A stretch of 64,000 nt of DNA, from the NCBI RefSeq assembly GCF_028476545.1, contig NW_026732299.1, positions 388,501 to 452,500 of the forward strand, read 5' to 3'. Shown in pieces: positions 23,760-35,700 of the stretch (the first letter of the stretch is position 1; every line of letters begins with the position of its first letter). The notes under the pieces were generated by a model, which saw only the letters and a list, made by a program, of their open reading frames with translations, did no database searches and had not been told where the DNA came from. This stretch comes from Physella acuta (taxonomy: Eukaryota; Mollusca; Gastropoda; Physidae). A program made the position numbers and the translations under genes.

Positions 23760-24228
23760 GTTGGGGTTAGCACTGATTCAGATTGACATTAGCAAGCCAT
23801 GTGCCAATGTATTCAGTTAGCTACCAGAAACAACACTCCTTTTAAAGACGACTTAATTCTATTATTAGACACTGGGTGTAGGGTAGGCCTATAAAAAAAA
23901 ATCACCCTGGATTTGTACCCCCCCCCCCCCCCCAAAACTGTAGGTAGATATTTATATATATTAATATTTACATAAAGAATGAAACAGGATAATGTGAATA
24001 GAACTAGGACGTTTTCCTGAATAGACAGCCTCTAGCTTGATTTTAGAATCTTTTTTAGATCTAGATCTACAAGACTATGATCGTCGAGAGAATTTACTGG
24101 ATCTAGATCTGTGTCCTATGTACTATGTTAAAGTATGTTTTGGTTAAGCCTAGATTTTTAAAATATGGTTAGTCTAATATCCAAACTATTTTGTGTATTA
24201 AAAAGCACATAGAATCTAGACTCTATAC

Positions 24229-24406
24229 CAGGGGTCTCCAAACTTTTTAGTCCGAGGGCCGCATTAACTATCAAATTTCAGTTCGGGGGCCAGTTTCTTC
24301 CAGGCATGTCTTTGATTTTTCTGAACAAAGTTCCTCAGCCATCACCAACAAACGATTTTTTCCTTGGACAAAAAGATCTCCGCGGGCCGTAGTTTGAAGA
24401 CCCCTG
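24229..24406. mobile_element. hAT MITE with target-site duplication
   Basis: A 178-bp element with ends CAGGGGTCTCCAAACTTTTT and (reverse complement) CAGGGGTCTTCAAACTACGG; GGGCCGCA and GCGGGCCG are subterminal. It is flanked by CTCTATAC (24221-24228) and CTCTATAT (24407-24414), an 8-bp duplication with one mismatch, which is the hAT hallmark. Confidence 0.85.
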
Positions 24407-24482
24407 CTCTATATTATTATGGCCTAAACAAAAATTTTAAATATACTTATAGATCGTGGATATTGTTCATAGTGCAAAACGG

Positions 24483-24680
24483 TGAATAGAAAGATGCGCA
24501 AAGGAAAAAAGCGCAATGGAAAAAAGCACAAAAAATGCGCAAGAGAAAAAAGCGCAAACAGAAATTTGCGCACACAGAAAAATGCGCAAACAGAAAGATG
24601 CGAACACAGAAAAAAAAACGCGCATTTTTCTGTGTGCTCAATTTTCGGTTTGCGCATTTTTCTGTGTGAGCATTTTTCTT
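24483..24680. repeat. Short cryptic repeat of TGCGCA(A) words
   Basis: Irregular units such as AATGCGCAAACAGAAA, about 14-17 bp, then an inverted stretch (TTTGCGCATTTTTCTGTGTG) after about 24620. The Lys/Arg-rich and Phe/Cys-rich frames across it on both strands come from the repeat. Confidence 0.65.
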
Positions 24681-24774
24681 TTTCTTGGATCATATTTGTC
24701 GGGGCAGGTGTTTGCCTACACTACTATAGGGTGTAGTGTATGGAAGAATTGAGTTTGCGTTAATCAATCTCCAT

Positions 24775-24895
24775 TATGAAATTCAGTTTTAGAAAATAAG
24801 GATGTGTCTAAGAATATAAGATTGGTAACGTATTGATGAAACCCTCTCAAAATTTTTCGTCAAACTTTCTTCTAGCCTTGCGGCAACGGGCACTG
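24775..24895 (-). repeat. Dispersed repeat, family B, copy
   Basis: The minus strand reads CCCGTTGCCGCAAGGCTAGA, AGGGTTTCATCAATACG, ATATTCTTAG and TTTTCTAAAACTGA, matching 46921-47060. Confidence 0.6.
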
Positions 24896-26250
24896 TAATT
24901 GTAAATACAAAGTTAAACAGCACACGATGTTTTATCAGAGATAAAAGTTTATTTGTAACTAGATTTATAGGCCGTATTTTTGTTTTTTCAATCACTTCAA
25001 CATACACGCTATGCTTAGATTAGAATGAAGCACAAATACCTGCTAACTACATCTAGTGTCATCTAGTCTAGCCCCTTCCGACACGACCTCAGAATTTCTG
25101 TCCAAAACATTATCTATGGAAAATGATGTAGTTGGTGACATCGTATACCAAATTTCATCTTCATCGGTCGAGTATCATGCAAATTATGACATGTGTACAA
25201 CAATGGTCAACATGTTACAATATAGTAAAATGCCAGTAACACCTTATTTATAACATGCAATTCTGGTATGCTATTTACTAAGTATTAGAAGCAGGCATTT
25301 TATTTGAAGAATAAACAAGTCATAGGCCTAAGCAATCTAAAAAATAATTAAATAACTTAAATTTTCAAATATTTTCATCAAATTGAAATCAACAGTTTTT
25401 GTTTAACTCCAGTTTGAATGTTGAAAATCTAAAGCTATTAAAAAAAAGAAATTGTGTGCATAAACTTTAGTAAAGAGGTCCCGGAATACAAAAAACGCAA
25501 AACAATATTAAAGTTTGGGTTTTTACTCAGAAATTTTCTTGGTCAAAACTAATGACCAACTAATTTTTTCGGCGTTTGGAGCAACCTAATTATAAATCGA
25601 CAAGCTTTCAAAGAATTCTGTCTGATTCTGGTTGAGTTAGAAGAAAAAAATGTAAGCATCTAGATCTAGATCTACACATATTTACCTAGATTTAATGTAA
25701 CTAGATCTAGATCTAAAAAGTATAGCCACAATGGCCCTATACATATTAGTGGGTCCTGGATTGTTTAGTTTTTGTTTGGCTGTCACGCTGCGGCTGTAGG
25801 TTACTACTGGTTAGGCTGGTTACAGTGGTTAGTAGTACCACTGCCAGTGTTATCAGTGTTTGTTAGGTATTCGACAGTATTCGTCAGTACTCTACTATTC
25901 GAGGCTAACCCCACCATTGGAGCAACCATAGTCCTACCATACGCCTAACCCTACTTCATCATGTCTCACACAATGTAGCTAGGCCAATGCCGCTGCTGAG
26001 AAAATCGGACAAATCGGCTTTTCCCTACCCCCTGCATGTTTAACTCTGTTTTTTGCATGATTTTATTGTGTTTATATTAACATGTTATACACCATTTTGT
26101 TCGTAATTGAATAACCTTTTAAACTGTATAATTTTGATTTTAATATGATTTCAAAAGTTGAAGAAATCGCCGACTAAATCGCATTTTTTACCCTCCGCGG
26201 CGACGTGCCGATTAGGGGGGAGGCTTTTTCGCCTTTTTAAAACAGGGGTG
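24896..26250. other. Intergenic DNA, head-to-head interval (left part)
   Basis: No exon recognised. The short Ser-rich frame at 25056-25253 has no family resemblance. Clusters of (TAGATC)n lie at 25660-25710. Short repeated words such as CCTACCATACGCCTAA occur here (25935) and again near 29005. Confidence 0.45.
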
Positions 26251-26331
26251 CTACTTTGAGTCTATAGACTCTTCGAGTTTTCGCCATTCAACAGTGAAAC
26301 TTGGCAGAAATACAGATTAGATGTAGACGTA

Positions 26332-26451
26332 TACAGCGCAGGGTTCGTCGTCAAAATATATTAAATACTTTCGGAGATATCGTACAGCAAAGTTGAACCA
26401 AGTTTCCCGGGTTATTTATAGACCGATTTTTAATTTGAACCCTGCGCTGTA
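26332..26451. repeat. Perfect 15-bp inverted repeat with a 90-bp loop
   Basis: TACAGCGCAGGGTTC (26332-26346) pairs perfectly with GAACCCTGCGCTGTA (26437-26451). Imperfect pairing extends outward (CAGATTAGATGTAGACGT against a TGCTGAAATCTGGACGT-like stretch). It could be a foldback element or a hairpin in a CpG-rich stretch. Confidence 0.7.
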
Positions 26452-26499
26452 TTGCTGAAATCTGGACGTTTATTTATATGTATGATTTTCTCTACAATA

Positions 26500-27560
26500 C
26501 CCCCAAATAAAGCCGCCCATACATTTTAAAATGGAGCAAAAATTAAAATTAACGCGCCGACCGCTGTCCGACTGTTTGCTCTGCTGTGTCGATCTACACA
26601 CCGTGTGGCTCATCCGAATGCCTGGTCACGTGACGCTAGGCGGTCGATCCGATTGGATGATACTGTAAACAATTTCTAAAGATAGATAGGCCTACATGTG
26701 TTCCCGTGTTAGACTCGACGGCTATTTCTATTTTATATAGATTAGATCTATAAGCCGACATAATTTCATAATTTTGTCCTTACCCATTTAAAGGGGAAAA
26801 AGTCTTATTAATATTTACGGATCAGGTTTCAAATTTATCTTGTTTTTAAAATTAATCCAGATGGTTACTGTCCGATTATAACAATTCTGCGTTTCGCGCA
26901 CCCTAATTTCATTTAAAATTAGAGCATTTCTTTTTCATAAAAACGGCTTTAATTTTTTTTCCCGGTCCCCCTTTTTTTCACTACACACTTACATACGCTT
27001 AACAACGTGGAGGATACTAGCCTGCCAAATTGACCAAAAAGGGATGGGGTGGGTGTGGGTGGGCATTCTGTATAACACCCAACGTAACACCCATAGCCTA
27101 CGTAAGCCTCACCCCGCCCCCACTAGTCCGTGACGCGACGAGCCAACGGTCGTCGCCTTTGATGTTGTACAACACCCGTACGGCACCTACTCAGTTCGTG
27201 GTGGATTCATACCCCACCTACCTCCCCCTTCACTTTGTGGAATTGATGTTACTAACCCTCGGGCATAGATCAAGAAATCTTGCCAGACTTTTGTCTCTGA
27301 AAGTACATAATATTCGTCTGACACGTTCATCGGGTTGGCCGACTAGCCTATCCAGCGGTTGTGTTTACGTAATAGGGCAATAAAATTCGTTGGTCAGAAG
27401 ACTGGTTACCCACATGTCTGATTAAACAAAATCTAGGCAAAAGCTGGTGGTGGTACACGTGTCTGTGTATAGGCACACACTGTATTCTTACACAATTTCT
27501 AGAATCTACTAGATCTACACAGTCAAGCACTCAAACACGTGCTTTTTTCTTAAGAAAGTT
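26500..27560. promoter_or_regulatory. CpG-richer stretch, possible promoter region
   Basis: CpG density rises well above the surroundings. Near 26630 there are a GTCACGTGAC E-box palindrome and an inverted CCAAT (GATTGGAT). A promoter for RNPS1 would lie upstream of 29705, so this is a candidate, but distance and orientation are unproven. The 117-codon frame at 27030 has no recognisable family. Confidence 0.3.
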
Positions 27561-29704
27561 TTTAATTGTAAAAGGCCTACTGGTAGACCTACAAAAATAC
27601 ATAAGCCTACTTACTTACTACTAGCATAAACATTGGGCTTAAATATAATTTATGTTATAGACCTATAACTTACACTAGATCTATACCTTGTGCAAGTTTT
27701 TAAAAAAAAATTTTCCTCCAAAAAATATTTTATTGAAATTGTAAAAAGGAATAATTTTAATATGGGTAATAATATTACGTAATTATCATAAAGCACACTC
27801 TGATTCTGATCAGACACATTTGTGACTAGACTAATTTTATAGCAAATTAACAAGAAATATAATTATAATGAAATAGGCCTAAATTTTAGAATAGAGTAGG
27901 CCTAAAGTATTGGACATAGATTACATAACATCTTTTAAGAAGTTACATAATCACAAATTTACTATTGTAATAGCATTCTTCTGTTTGTATTGTAAAACTT
28001 GATTAGTTATATTTTCTTTTAGTAGGCTATTAACTTGAAGTTCACTGACAATGAGCAAAAGTGATTTCAAAACTAATTCATGGTATATTGTGAGCAAAGG
28101 GTGGTATTACATAACCTTAACATATGATAGTTATGTAACAATGTTGGACCATTTTAAATACTACCATTAGCTTCAGCATATATAAACGTCATATTATAGA
28201 TTAAAACAGTGTTACATTTAAATAATGACTTCTTATCACATTGATTATTAGATGTTTTAAAAAAATAGAAAGGGGGGGTATTACATAATCTATGAGATTA
28301 GTCAATTATGTAATCGAAGGACACTTTTTAAAATAGCATCATTGGATTCGGCATACAAAAATCTATAAAATACCGTAACATGACATCAATTGATGAAGTT
28401 TGCTTGCTTTAATACCACTAATAGTGAAAAACTCTTAAAAATTTGGTCCATACCCTCCCAGTATTTTTCCTCTTTCAGGGTCTACCCCGGTTGTCTGAAA
28501 AAACTGCTATTTTTTAATGACAAAAAAATTCATAACTTTTTTGTTTATGGTCAGATTTTGAAAATTTAAACTGATCTGTAATCAGATTGACAGCCCCTAT
28601 CCAAATATGTAACTATTATATTGTTTTACTGAAATTAAATTTTTGCATTGGCCCAGCTACACAATGTGACCACTAAAAAACTGTCTAACCATAACACTAG
28701 TTTCTGAGGTTACAAAGCTACTTAGAGAACAACTCAACACATCTTAATGAACTTATTTTCGAAGGAAGAGTCTATTAACTATTATCGGACATGGGTATCT
28801 TCAAGCATCCAAAAAAAGTGGGGGGGGGGGGGAGGATTATAAAATAGTTTTGGTCAGGCTTCCTTCTATTCGGGAAAATGTTTACACCGGCGTCCGATAA
28901 TAATGGAATCTTCTTTAAAAAAGGGGCGTTAGGTTACTGGTAGTTAACTAAATGCCAAATGCACACATGGCTGGCTAATGTCAATGTTAACCCCAACCCT
29001 GGTTCTACCATACGCCTATTATAGAAACTGTAGATTTGGGTAGCTTTAATAACAGAGGGGGAGTTAAAATGTGGTAGATATATTAGGCTATAGGCCTAAA
29101 TATACTTAATAACAATTTGGCGTAGGTACTTTCAAGAACTTTATTTAAGGCTGAAATGTTTTTTTCAAGCAGTAATTCCAAAACACTGAAAAAAATAGTA
29201 AACCCCTTCTAATTTCAGCTAATCTGGTCTGGGCATATTACATTTTCCATCACATGAACTAAAAATTTCAGGCTTAAAATTATTGGTACCATATCCATCT
29301 TTAATAATATAAGACATTCACATTAAACTGATAAAAAATAGTGCAACTAGATCATTACATTTAAATTGGTTTCACGTTGACAATAAATTCTTTTCTACTT
29401 TTGTTAAATTGTAAAATTATTAAAATTGTTTACAAGTACAAGGGAAACTGTAAATTGTAATTAAATTGAACTTGTTGTTAGTGCTCATTCTAGATAAACA
29501 TGAGCGCCTGTGTTTAACATAAATGAGATCATACAATACAGATGTCCTGAAATCTATTTAAAACTCCTGGAGTTTGTTTTTAATTTTGATGTATGAACCC
29601 TAATTAGTGTTTATATTGACATCCTAAAAATGGTTTATACATTTTTGTTTCCATTAACATTGGTAGCTTAGTCTAAATTTTAAATTGTTTTATTGAAGGG
29701 TTAG
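27561..29704. other. AT-rich DNA before the first recognised RNPS1 exon
   Basis: No exon could be identified. The missing RNPS1 first coding exon must end in phase 2 and should lie here or further left. The words TTACATAAT and ATTATGTAA recur from 27770 to 28320 in an unordered way. A small foldback MITE lies at 28756-28920. Confidence 0.4.
28756..28920. mobile_element. Small foldback MITE
   Basis: The left arm GAAGAGTCTA...ATTATCGGAC (28765-28790) pairs with GTCCGATAATAATGG...TCTTC (28892-28914); the 11-bp core ATTATCGGAC(G/A) is nearly perfect. The centre has a run of about 11 G. Confidence 0.5.
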
Positions 29705-32700
29705 GAGTGACAGCAAGTCTCGTGATGAGAAAGATAAACCTGACAAAAAAAAGGATGTAAAAGAATCAAAAGAAAATAGAACTCGGGATAGAAAAAGAAG
29801 AGGTGGATCTACAAGTAGCGATTCTAGAAGCAGCTCGTGAGTTTTTAATATTGTTACTTCAATAACATAATGATTTGTAATATTTCAGATTTCTGAGCTG
29901 CATTGTTCAGTGAAAAGCGTGATTAAACAGTCTTACATTATGCAAACATACCAATTTTTATTATTTAGAAAGATATGTTCTCCAGATTAGTTATATTTAC
30001 ATATTTTACATATCAGAAAAGTGCTAATTCTGTGGATGAAATTTTGTGTTTTTGCAGTCTTTTATTTAACTTGATTCCTTGTTCTTTATTGCTTAGTGCT
30101 TCGCCATGGGTCGAAACAGGCGAGCAAAAGTTCGACCACTTCTAACGGACTTTTTTTTAAAAACTTGGCCCGTGGGGCGTGATTCAATGACAATGCAATA
30201 TGATGATTTTGCTTTATTGGATGCTTAATTAATTTTTAAGTATTAATTAAAGTTTCTTCTATTAAGTACTAAGCATGTGTCACTATGTTGTCTATATTTT
30301 ATCTATTGAATTGAATATCTTTACTAAAAGAGAAGAAGTGTTCAATGTTTTTCTTTTTAGTTATTTAATTAGTAGTTTGTAATTATATATTTAAAGAAAA
30401 TCATTAAGAAAAGCAGGCTGAAATCAGAGTCAATGGCGCATAACCAGTTGACACGTATCCTTAATTATGATGGAGGCGTGGTCGAGTCGGAAAAAGCTCA
30501 TGGTTGATAAATTTGAAAAAAGTCTCGATTTCAAACCCTCTGGCAGATATGGCTCGCTCTCTTCCAACACTAAAAATTAAGAACGAAGAAGATTAAGAAA
30601 ATAAATTATTTTTTGGGCAAAAATTATATAAATGCTGGTTATCAAAAGGTTTTTTTTTTTCAATTTTTTAAAAACATATTTGACTATTTCTACTTTTGAT
30701 TGTACTTTTGTCTGTTTAGCTTAAATTAAAAGAGGGGGGGGGGGGGATTTATTTATCTAAATGTATTTTTTCTCTTTTGCTTACTACATGTATGTTGATA
30801 ATGTGTAAAATGTCAGCTGCCGAGATTTGGGGAGCTTTAAAATAGGACAAATTGAAGTACTCTAAGAAATTTTTATTTATAAAACAATGAAGATTATGAA
30901 GTCATTCTTTTTGTAAGCTTTTGTTTAGTTCACAATGTCTGTTTGTGGCAATTCTGGTAACTCAATTTTGTGAATTGTGGCCTGTCCTGTTCAGGATACA
31001 TAGTCATCACACGATTACCTGTGCCCAAGACCTCACTATTTTCTAATTGATACACACATTTTATCAAGACTGTTAAATTGTAAAACAAAGCTTTCCAAGT
31101 TTTGAATTTCAACTCATAATTAGTGGTTTGTATTGTAAATATAATGCTAGCTTCCTAAAGTTTGGATAAACTAAAAATAGTCCAGATCAAGTTCCTTTTT
31201 ATTTACCAAAATAATTTCTCTTTAAGATCTTCCTCACGTTCTAGAAGTGGTACTCGATCGTCATCATCTGGTAGTTCCAGCTCAGGAAGTTCTAGTTCTG
31301 GTAGTTCTTCTCGCTCTGGAAGCTCAAGTTCAAGTAGATCTTCTAGTAGTGATAGTAGCCGCAGTCGTGGCAGGGACAGAAAACAAAGGACAGAGTAAAT
31401 ATCTCTTGTTTTTTTTTGTTTTATAATACTGTATAGGAGTTTTTTAAAAAATTTAATTTTATAATTGTATAATAATTATTTGTTTATTTTGTTATTAGGT
31501 TAAAATGTTTGTAACTATATTAATAAATATTTTAAAATCTAGAACTCCCAAACGGAAGAAAAGGAGTCCTACTCCCAAACCAACCAAAGTTCATGTCGGA
31601 CATCTCACTCGAAATGTCACCAAAGATCATATTCAAGAGATTTTTTCACTATATGGAACTATAAAGAATATTGACATGCCAATGGATCGAATACATGCAC
31701 ACTTTAATAGAAGTGCTGCATACATTGAATATGAAACTTCAGAAGAAGCAGCTAAAGCAATCAAATTTATGGATGGAGGTAAATAATTTATAAAGCAAAC
31801 TTTTCAGCAGAATAATATAAATGAATACCTATAGTATTATTGTTTTATTTATTATTAACTGTTTACCAGCAACTTCCAATAGAATTCATACCTCATATTA
31901 ATTGTACATGGTTGACCAAAAACTGGATTATAGATTTCACTTAATTATTTCAGGATAAGTTAAAAATATACCTATTACTATGGCTTTTCGTTTGTTACTA
32001 AGTTTGGTACAACCATTGTCTTTAAACAATGTTGGTCAAGAATTATCCCTGTTAATACTGTTATGCTGGGTTTTAAACCGTATAGGCCTGAGTGCAAACT
32101 TTTCAATCTTCAGATTTCCTTCCCTCATGTCAAGTAGCATACAATACCATTGTTCAATTCTTTCCATTCATTCCCAATCTGTAAATCTCAATACAAAGCT
32201 TTTGATTTTACACAACAGTATTAGGCAGAATATTTATTTGAAAGATAACTAGCCAAAGTTAGTTTTTATTTTAAATTTTAACAATTATGTTTATTTTTAG
32301 TGGCTTGCTGCATTTGTAAAATGTGTTGATAAATCACCTTCAGCATAAAACAGTTACATGCTGGCTGCATTGTTGTAATATTTTCTGCAGGAATTTTAAT
32401 ATAATATAATTTTGGTTAGAACTAGAGTAGTCTGATAAGTTGGGCATGTACTACATCAAAGAATTGACCATTAACAAATACAATTTTATGATGGGCAAGC
32501 AAAGTACAGGTTTCCTTACTACCTTGAGCCTGTAACTGGCAAGCCTACAGTATGTTTCTGAACTGCCGGGCTAGTTTTAATATGTAAAAAAAACCTGTTA
32601 AAATTAAAGTGAGGATTAATTAAAAATAAAACCTTTAAAGTATGAGTTTTGTAAAACATATCCAATTATGCAAACTATTTCACAACATGTAACCAATATC

Positions 32701-35700
32701 AGTGAGAGATACGTAATCCAGATTTACAAATAAAGAACATGGTCAACTTTTGTGTAATTTTATGGAAAGTAAGGTCATTTTCTATGGAAATTTTCAGGAT
32801 TCACTTTGAAAAATAATTGCTCCCCTCCTTCTCCTCCACCCCTTGAATGCTATCAAAAAGCTTTTTTTTTAAAATTTAAATTCACCCACTCTAAAATTTG
32901 ATTACAACTCAAGTGCAAAACTGGGCATAGTGCCGTGGGGCCACAGAAAGAGGTGAACTCTACTGGGCTGTCACGTTTGAGTGCAAAATGGAATGGTTAT
33001 GTAATCTCTGGGAAGTTATTTTAAGTAAAATCTATACAGGGTTAATGGAATGCAGAGCAAAAAGTAGATCAGGCTGCAATATCTGAAGTATTTTACACTC
33101 CTCTGGTAACATACTAACCTTTTATTGTTATCTTACAATATCTTTTGTGCAGCGTTTTGAGAGAAGTGATAAATTCTAGCAGGAGATAAAAGTTTTTTTT
33201 ACTTGTCTTTTTCAAAAAGGACAAATTGACGGCCAAGAAGTCACTGCTGCTGCTGTTCATGTTCAACGCAACCCTGCCAGACCTCCCATGCGACGCAGTC
33301 CTCCAAGAAGGGGTGGTCCTCCTCCAAGGTGGAGGGCATCACCGCCAAGATTCAACAGAGACAGAAGAAGGTGAGTTTTTTATTTGCCAGTATCCCAGAT
33401 TTTTTTAAAAACTCTAAATTTGCCAATGCTAGTGGTTTTTTGCATTCTTTTAGAAAATCAAAAGTTAATGACATCACTGACAATCTCAAATGCACTATGG
33501 TCTAATTACAATAATCTATGTTGGAGGAGGATAACAATTGTAAAAACAGGAGAAAATAGGGCTTTCTTAAACTCACTGCTACTGCTACCCTGAGTAAGCC
33601 TACACTTGTAGGGGGATAAAAATGACAAATAGCAATTGTTCATGTTAATATCTCTGCTACTGGCCTTCTAACTTCTATTGTTAACTCACAATGATCTCTT
33701 CCAGGAGGGATTCATACCTACAAATTTTAATAGCAGTTCTACTCTATTTGAAAAGCATACATCATCATGTAGTTGATACGCCGCTATTTAGTTGTTTTAT
33801 TTTCTACTTTTCGGTGATTAATAATTTGTGAATTCGACAGTAACAACGCTGCCACCGAAAATATTTACTTGAAAACACTATCAGTAGCTCGTTAAGGACA
33901 ATAACCCCTACCCCACCCCCCCCCCACACCCCCGTGAAAGTAAACTCTTAGTTACCTCCCCTAAGTTTAAAATCGTTTCAAACTAAATTATCTTCCCCTA
34001 ATAGCCGTCACTAAACCCGGCTCTACCTTTGTAAACACTTAGCGTGAACTACAGCTCACCAGACCATGTAGGGGTGGGGGTGGTAGGGAGCGCGCTTACA
34101 GCTTGGTGTTTTCTATCGTCTCCAAGAAGAGAATTACATATATAGATGTTAAAATTACTATTATTATTATTAAGCTCCTTTCATTTTTGTGAACTTGAAA
34201 AATTTAAAACAATGTTTACTATAAATATTAATTGATAGGACTAAGAGTTACAGAAACTTTTATTTAAGATATTAGGTATATTAAGCTATTAATTGGTAAG
34301 ATGTGAGCATTAGGGAGATATTCCCACGTTTTCTTTAACTTGCTTTCGCGTCTGTTTGTTTGGTTCTCCAATCAAATCTTGCGATCAAAATTTCGGGCAA
34401 TTCCCAGTTAGCTACCGCGCTGAAATTTTCAGGGAAGCTTTGTTTCCGATGACAATAGAATATTCAATTATTATTATTACTAAATTGATCCATGGAAAAT
34501 GTTTATTGATCCATTTTAGGCCCCTATATCTTTGTACAAAAAAGGGACATAACCTAGTAATTGTAATTTGATGAAAACAAGGTTCGGTACTCTCCCTCTT
34601 TTGGCTTACTGAGTAGTGGTCACGCGGTGTTTGTGTACAAACAACGGTGAAAGAAACGGCAACACAGAAGAAACGTCGATTGGAAAGGGCACGTTTTTTT
34701 ACGAGTTGTCTTTGTTTACCCAAAAAAAAAGTGAATGCGAGAAGATAAAATCGATAGCAAGATTTGAATGCAAACAAACAGACAGACTAAAAAGTAGAAA
34801 ATAATTATCATTAAAAAAGTTTTTAAAAAACCCCACGTTTTCTGATTGAACAAAAAAGTAGAAAATAAATGCTATACATCACAATAATGCAAGCGATCAC
34901 TCTACTATAAGCGATGAAAAACGTGGGGCGCCGTGATTTTCTTACAGTTTCTAATACTGTTGACTCTCTACAAGCTCCCTAATAAAACTCAATAGTATTA
35001 TCTAATCCACGGGTTCCCAACCTGGGGGTCGCGACCCCCCTGGGGGTCGCGAAGGGCTTCCTGGGGGGTCGCCAACTGGTATACTAAACCTTAGTAGTTT
35101 GAAAGAAAACAAATATTTAGAAGAATTTTTGAAATTCGGCTTCATTAACATCACTGGAAATGTAATAGAAAAGAAACAAAGCGCACTGTACAAAGTTGTT
35201 CTCAGTCACGAATCTATGAAATCTTCAGAACTAAAACGCCATTTGAGACGAGTCATTCGGAACACACCAAAAAATATATGGAGTTCTTTCGTCGGTAAGA
35301 AACTAGTTGCAAACGCCAGAGACTTGATCGAACAGGAAGTTTTCACCAGCATTAGTGCAAGCATCAAATGAAGTCGCGATAGAAAATGCCAAGCAAAAAA
35401 AAAAAAAAACAGGAGAAAATCTCATCAAACGCTGCATGTACGTAAAAATTAATGTTAAATAACACTTTTTTTATCGAAATTAAGCTTTCACAATTGTTTG
35501 CTTTTCAAGTTGATAAATCAACAGACGTGAGTTCGTGTTCGCAGTTGCTGGTCTGTGTCTATATTCATGCGGATGATAGCAAAGAAGAGTTGCTCTTTTG
35601 TGAAGATAGCATGAAGAAAATAAATACCTTTTTTGAAACTGGATGATTAAAATGGGTTAAAACGGCTGTGGGGGTTTGTACGTATCGTGTACCATCTATG

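Noticed and set aside
24424-24752. Cys/Phe-rich and Lys/Arg-rich frames on both strands
   Set aside because: Generated by TGCGCAAA-like short repeats.
25056-25253. 65-aa frame starting MSSSLAPSD
   Set aside because: No domain, no splice context and no resemblance to the start of RNPS1.
27030-27383. 117-aa frame in the CpG-richer stretch
   Set aside because: Biased composition and no known family; open by chance at higher GC.
35002-35193. Minus-strand Pro/Gly frame
   Set aside because: It is the GC-rich end of the hAT read antisense.
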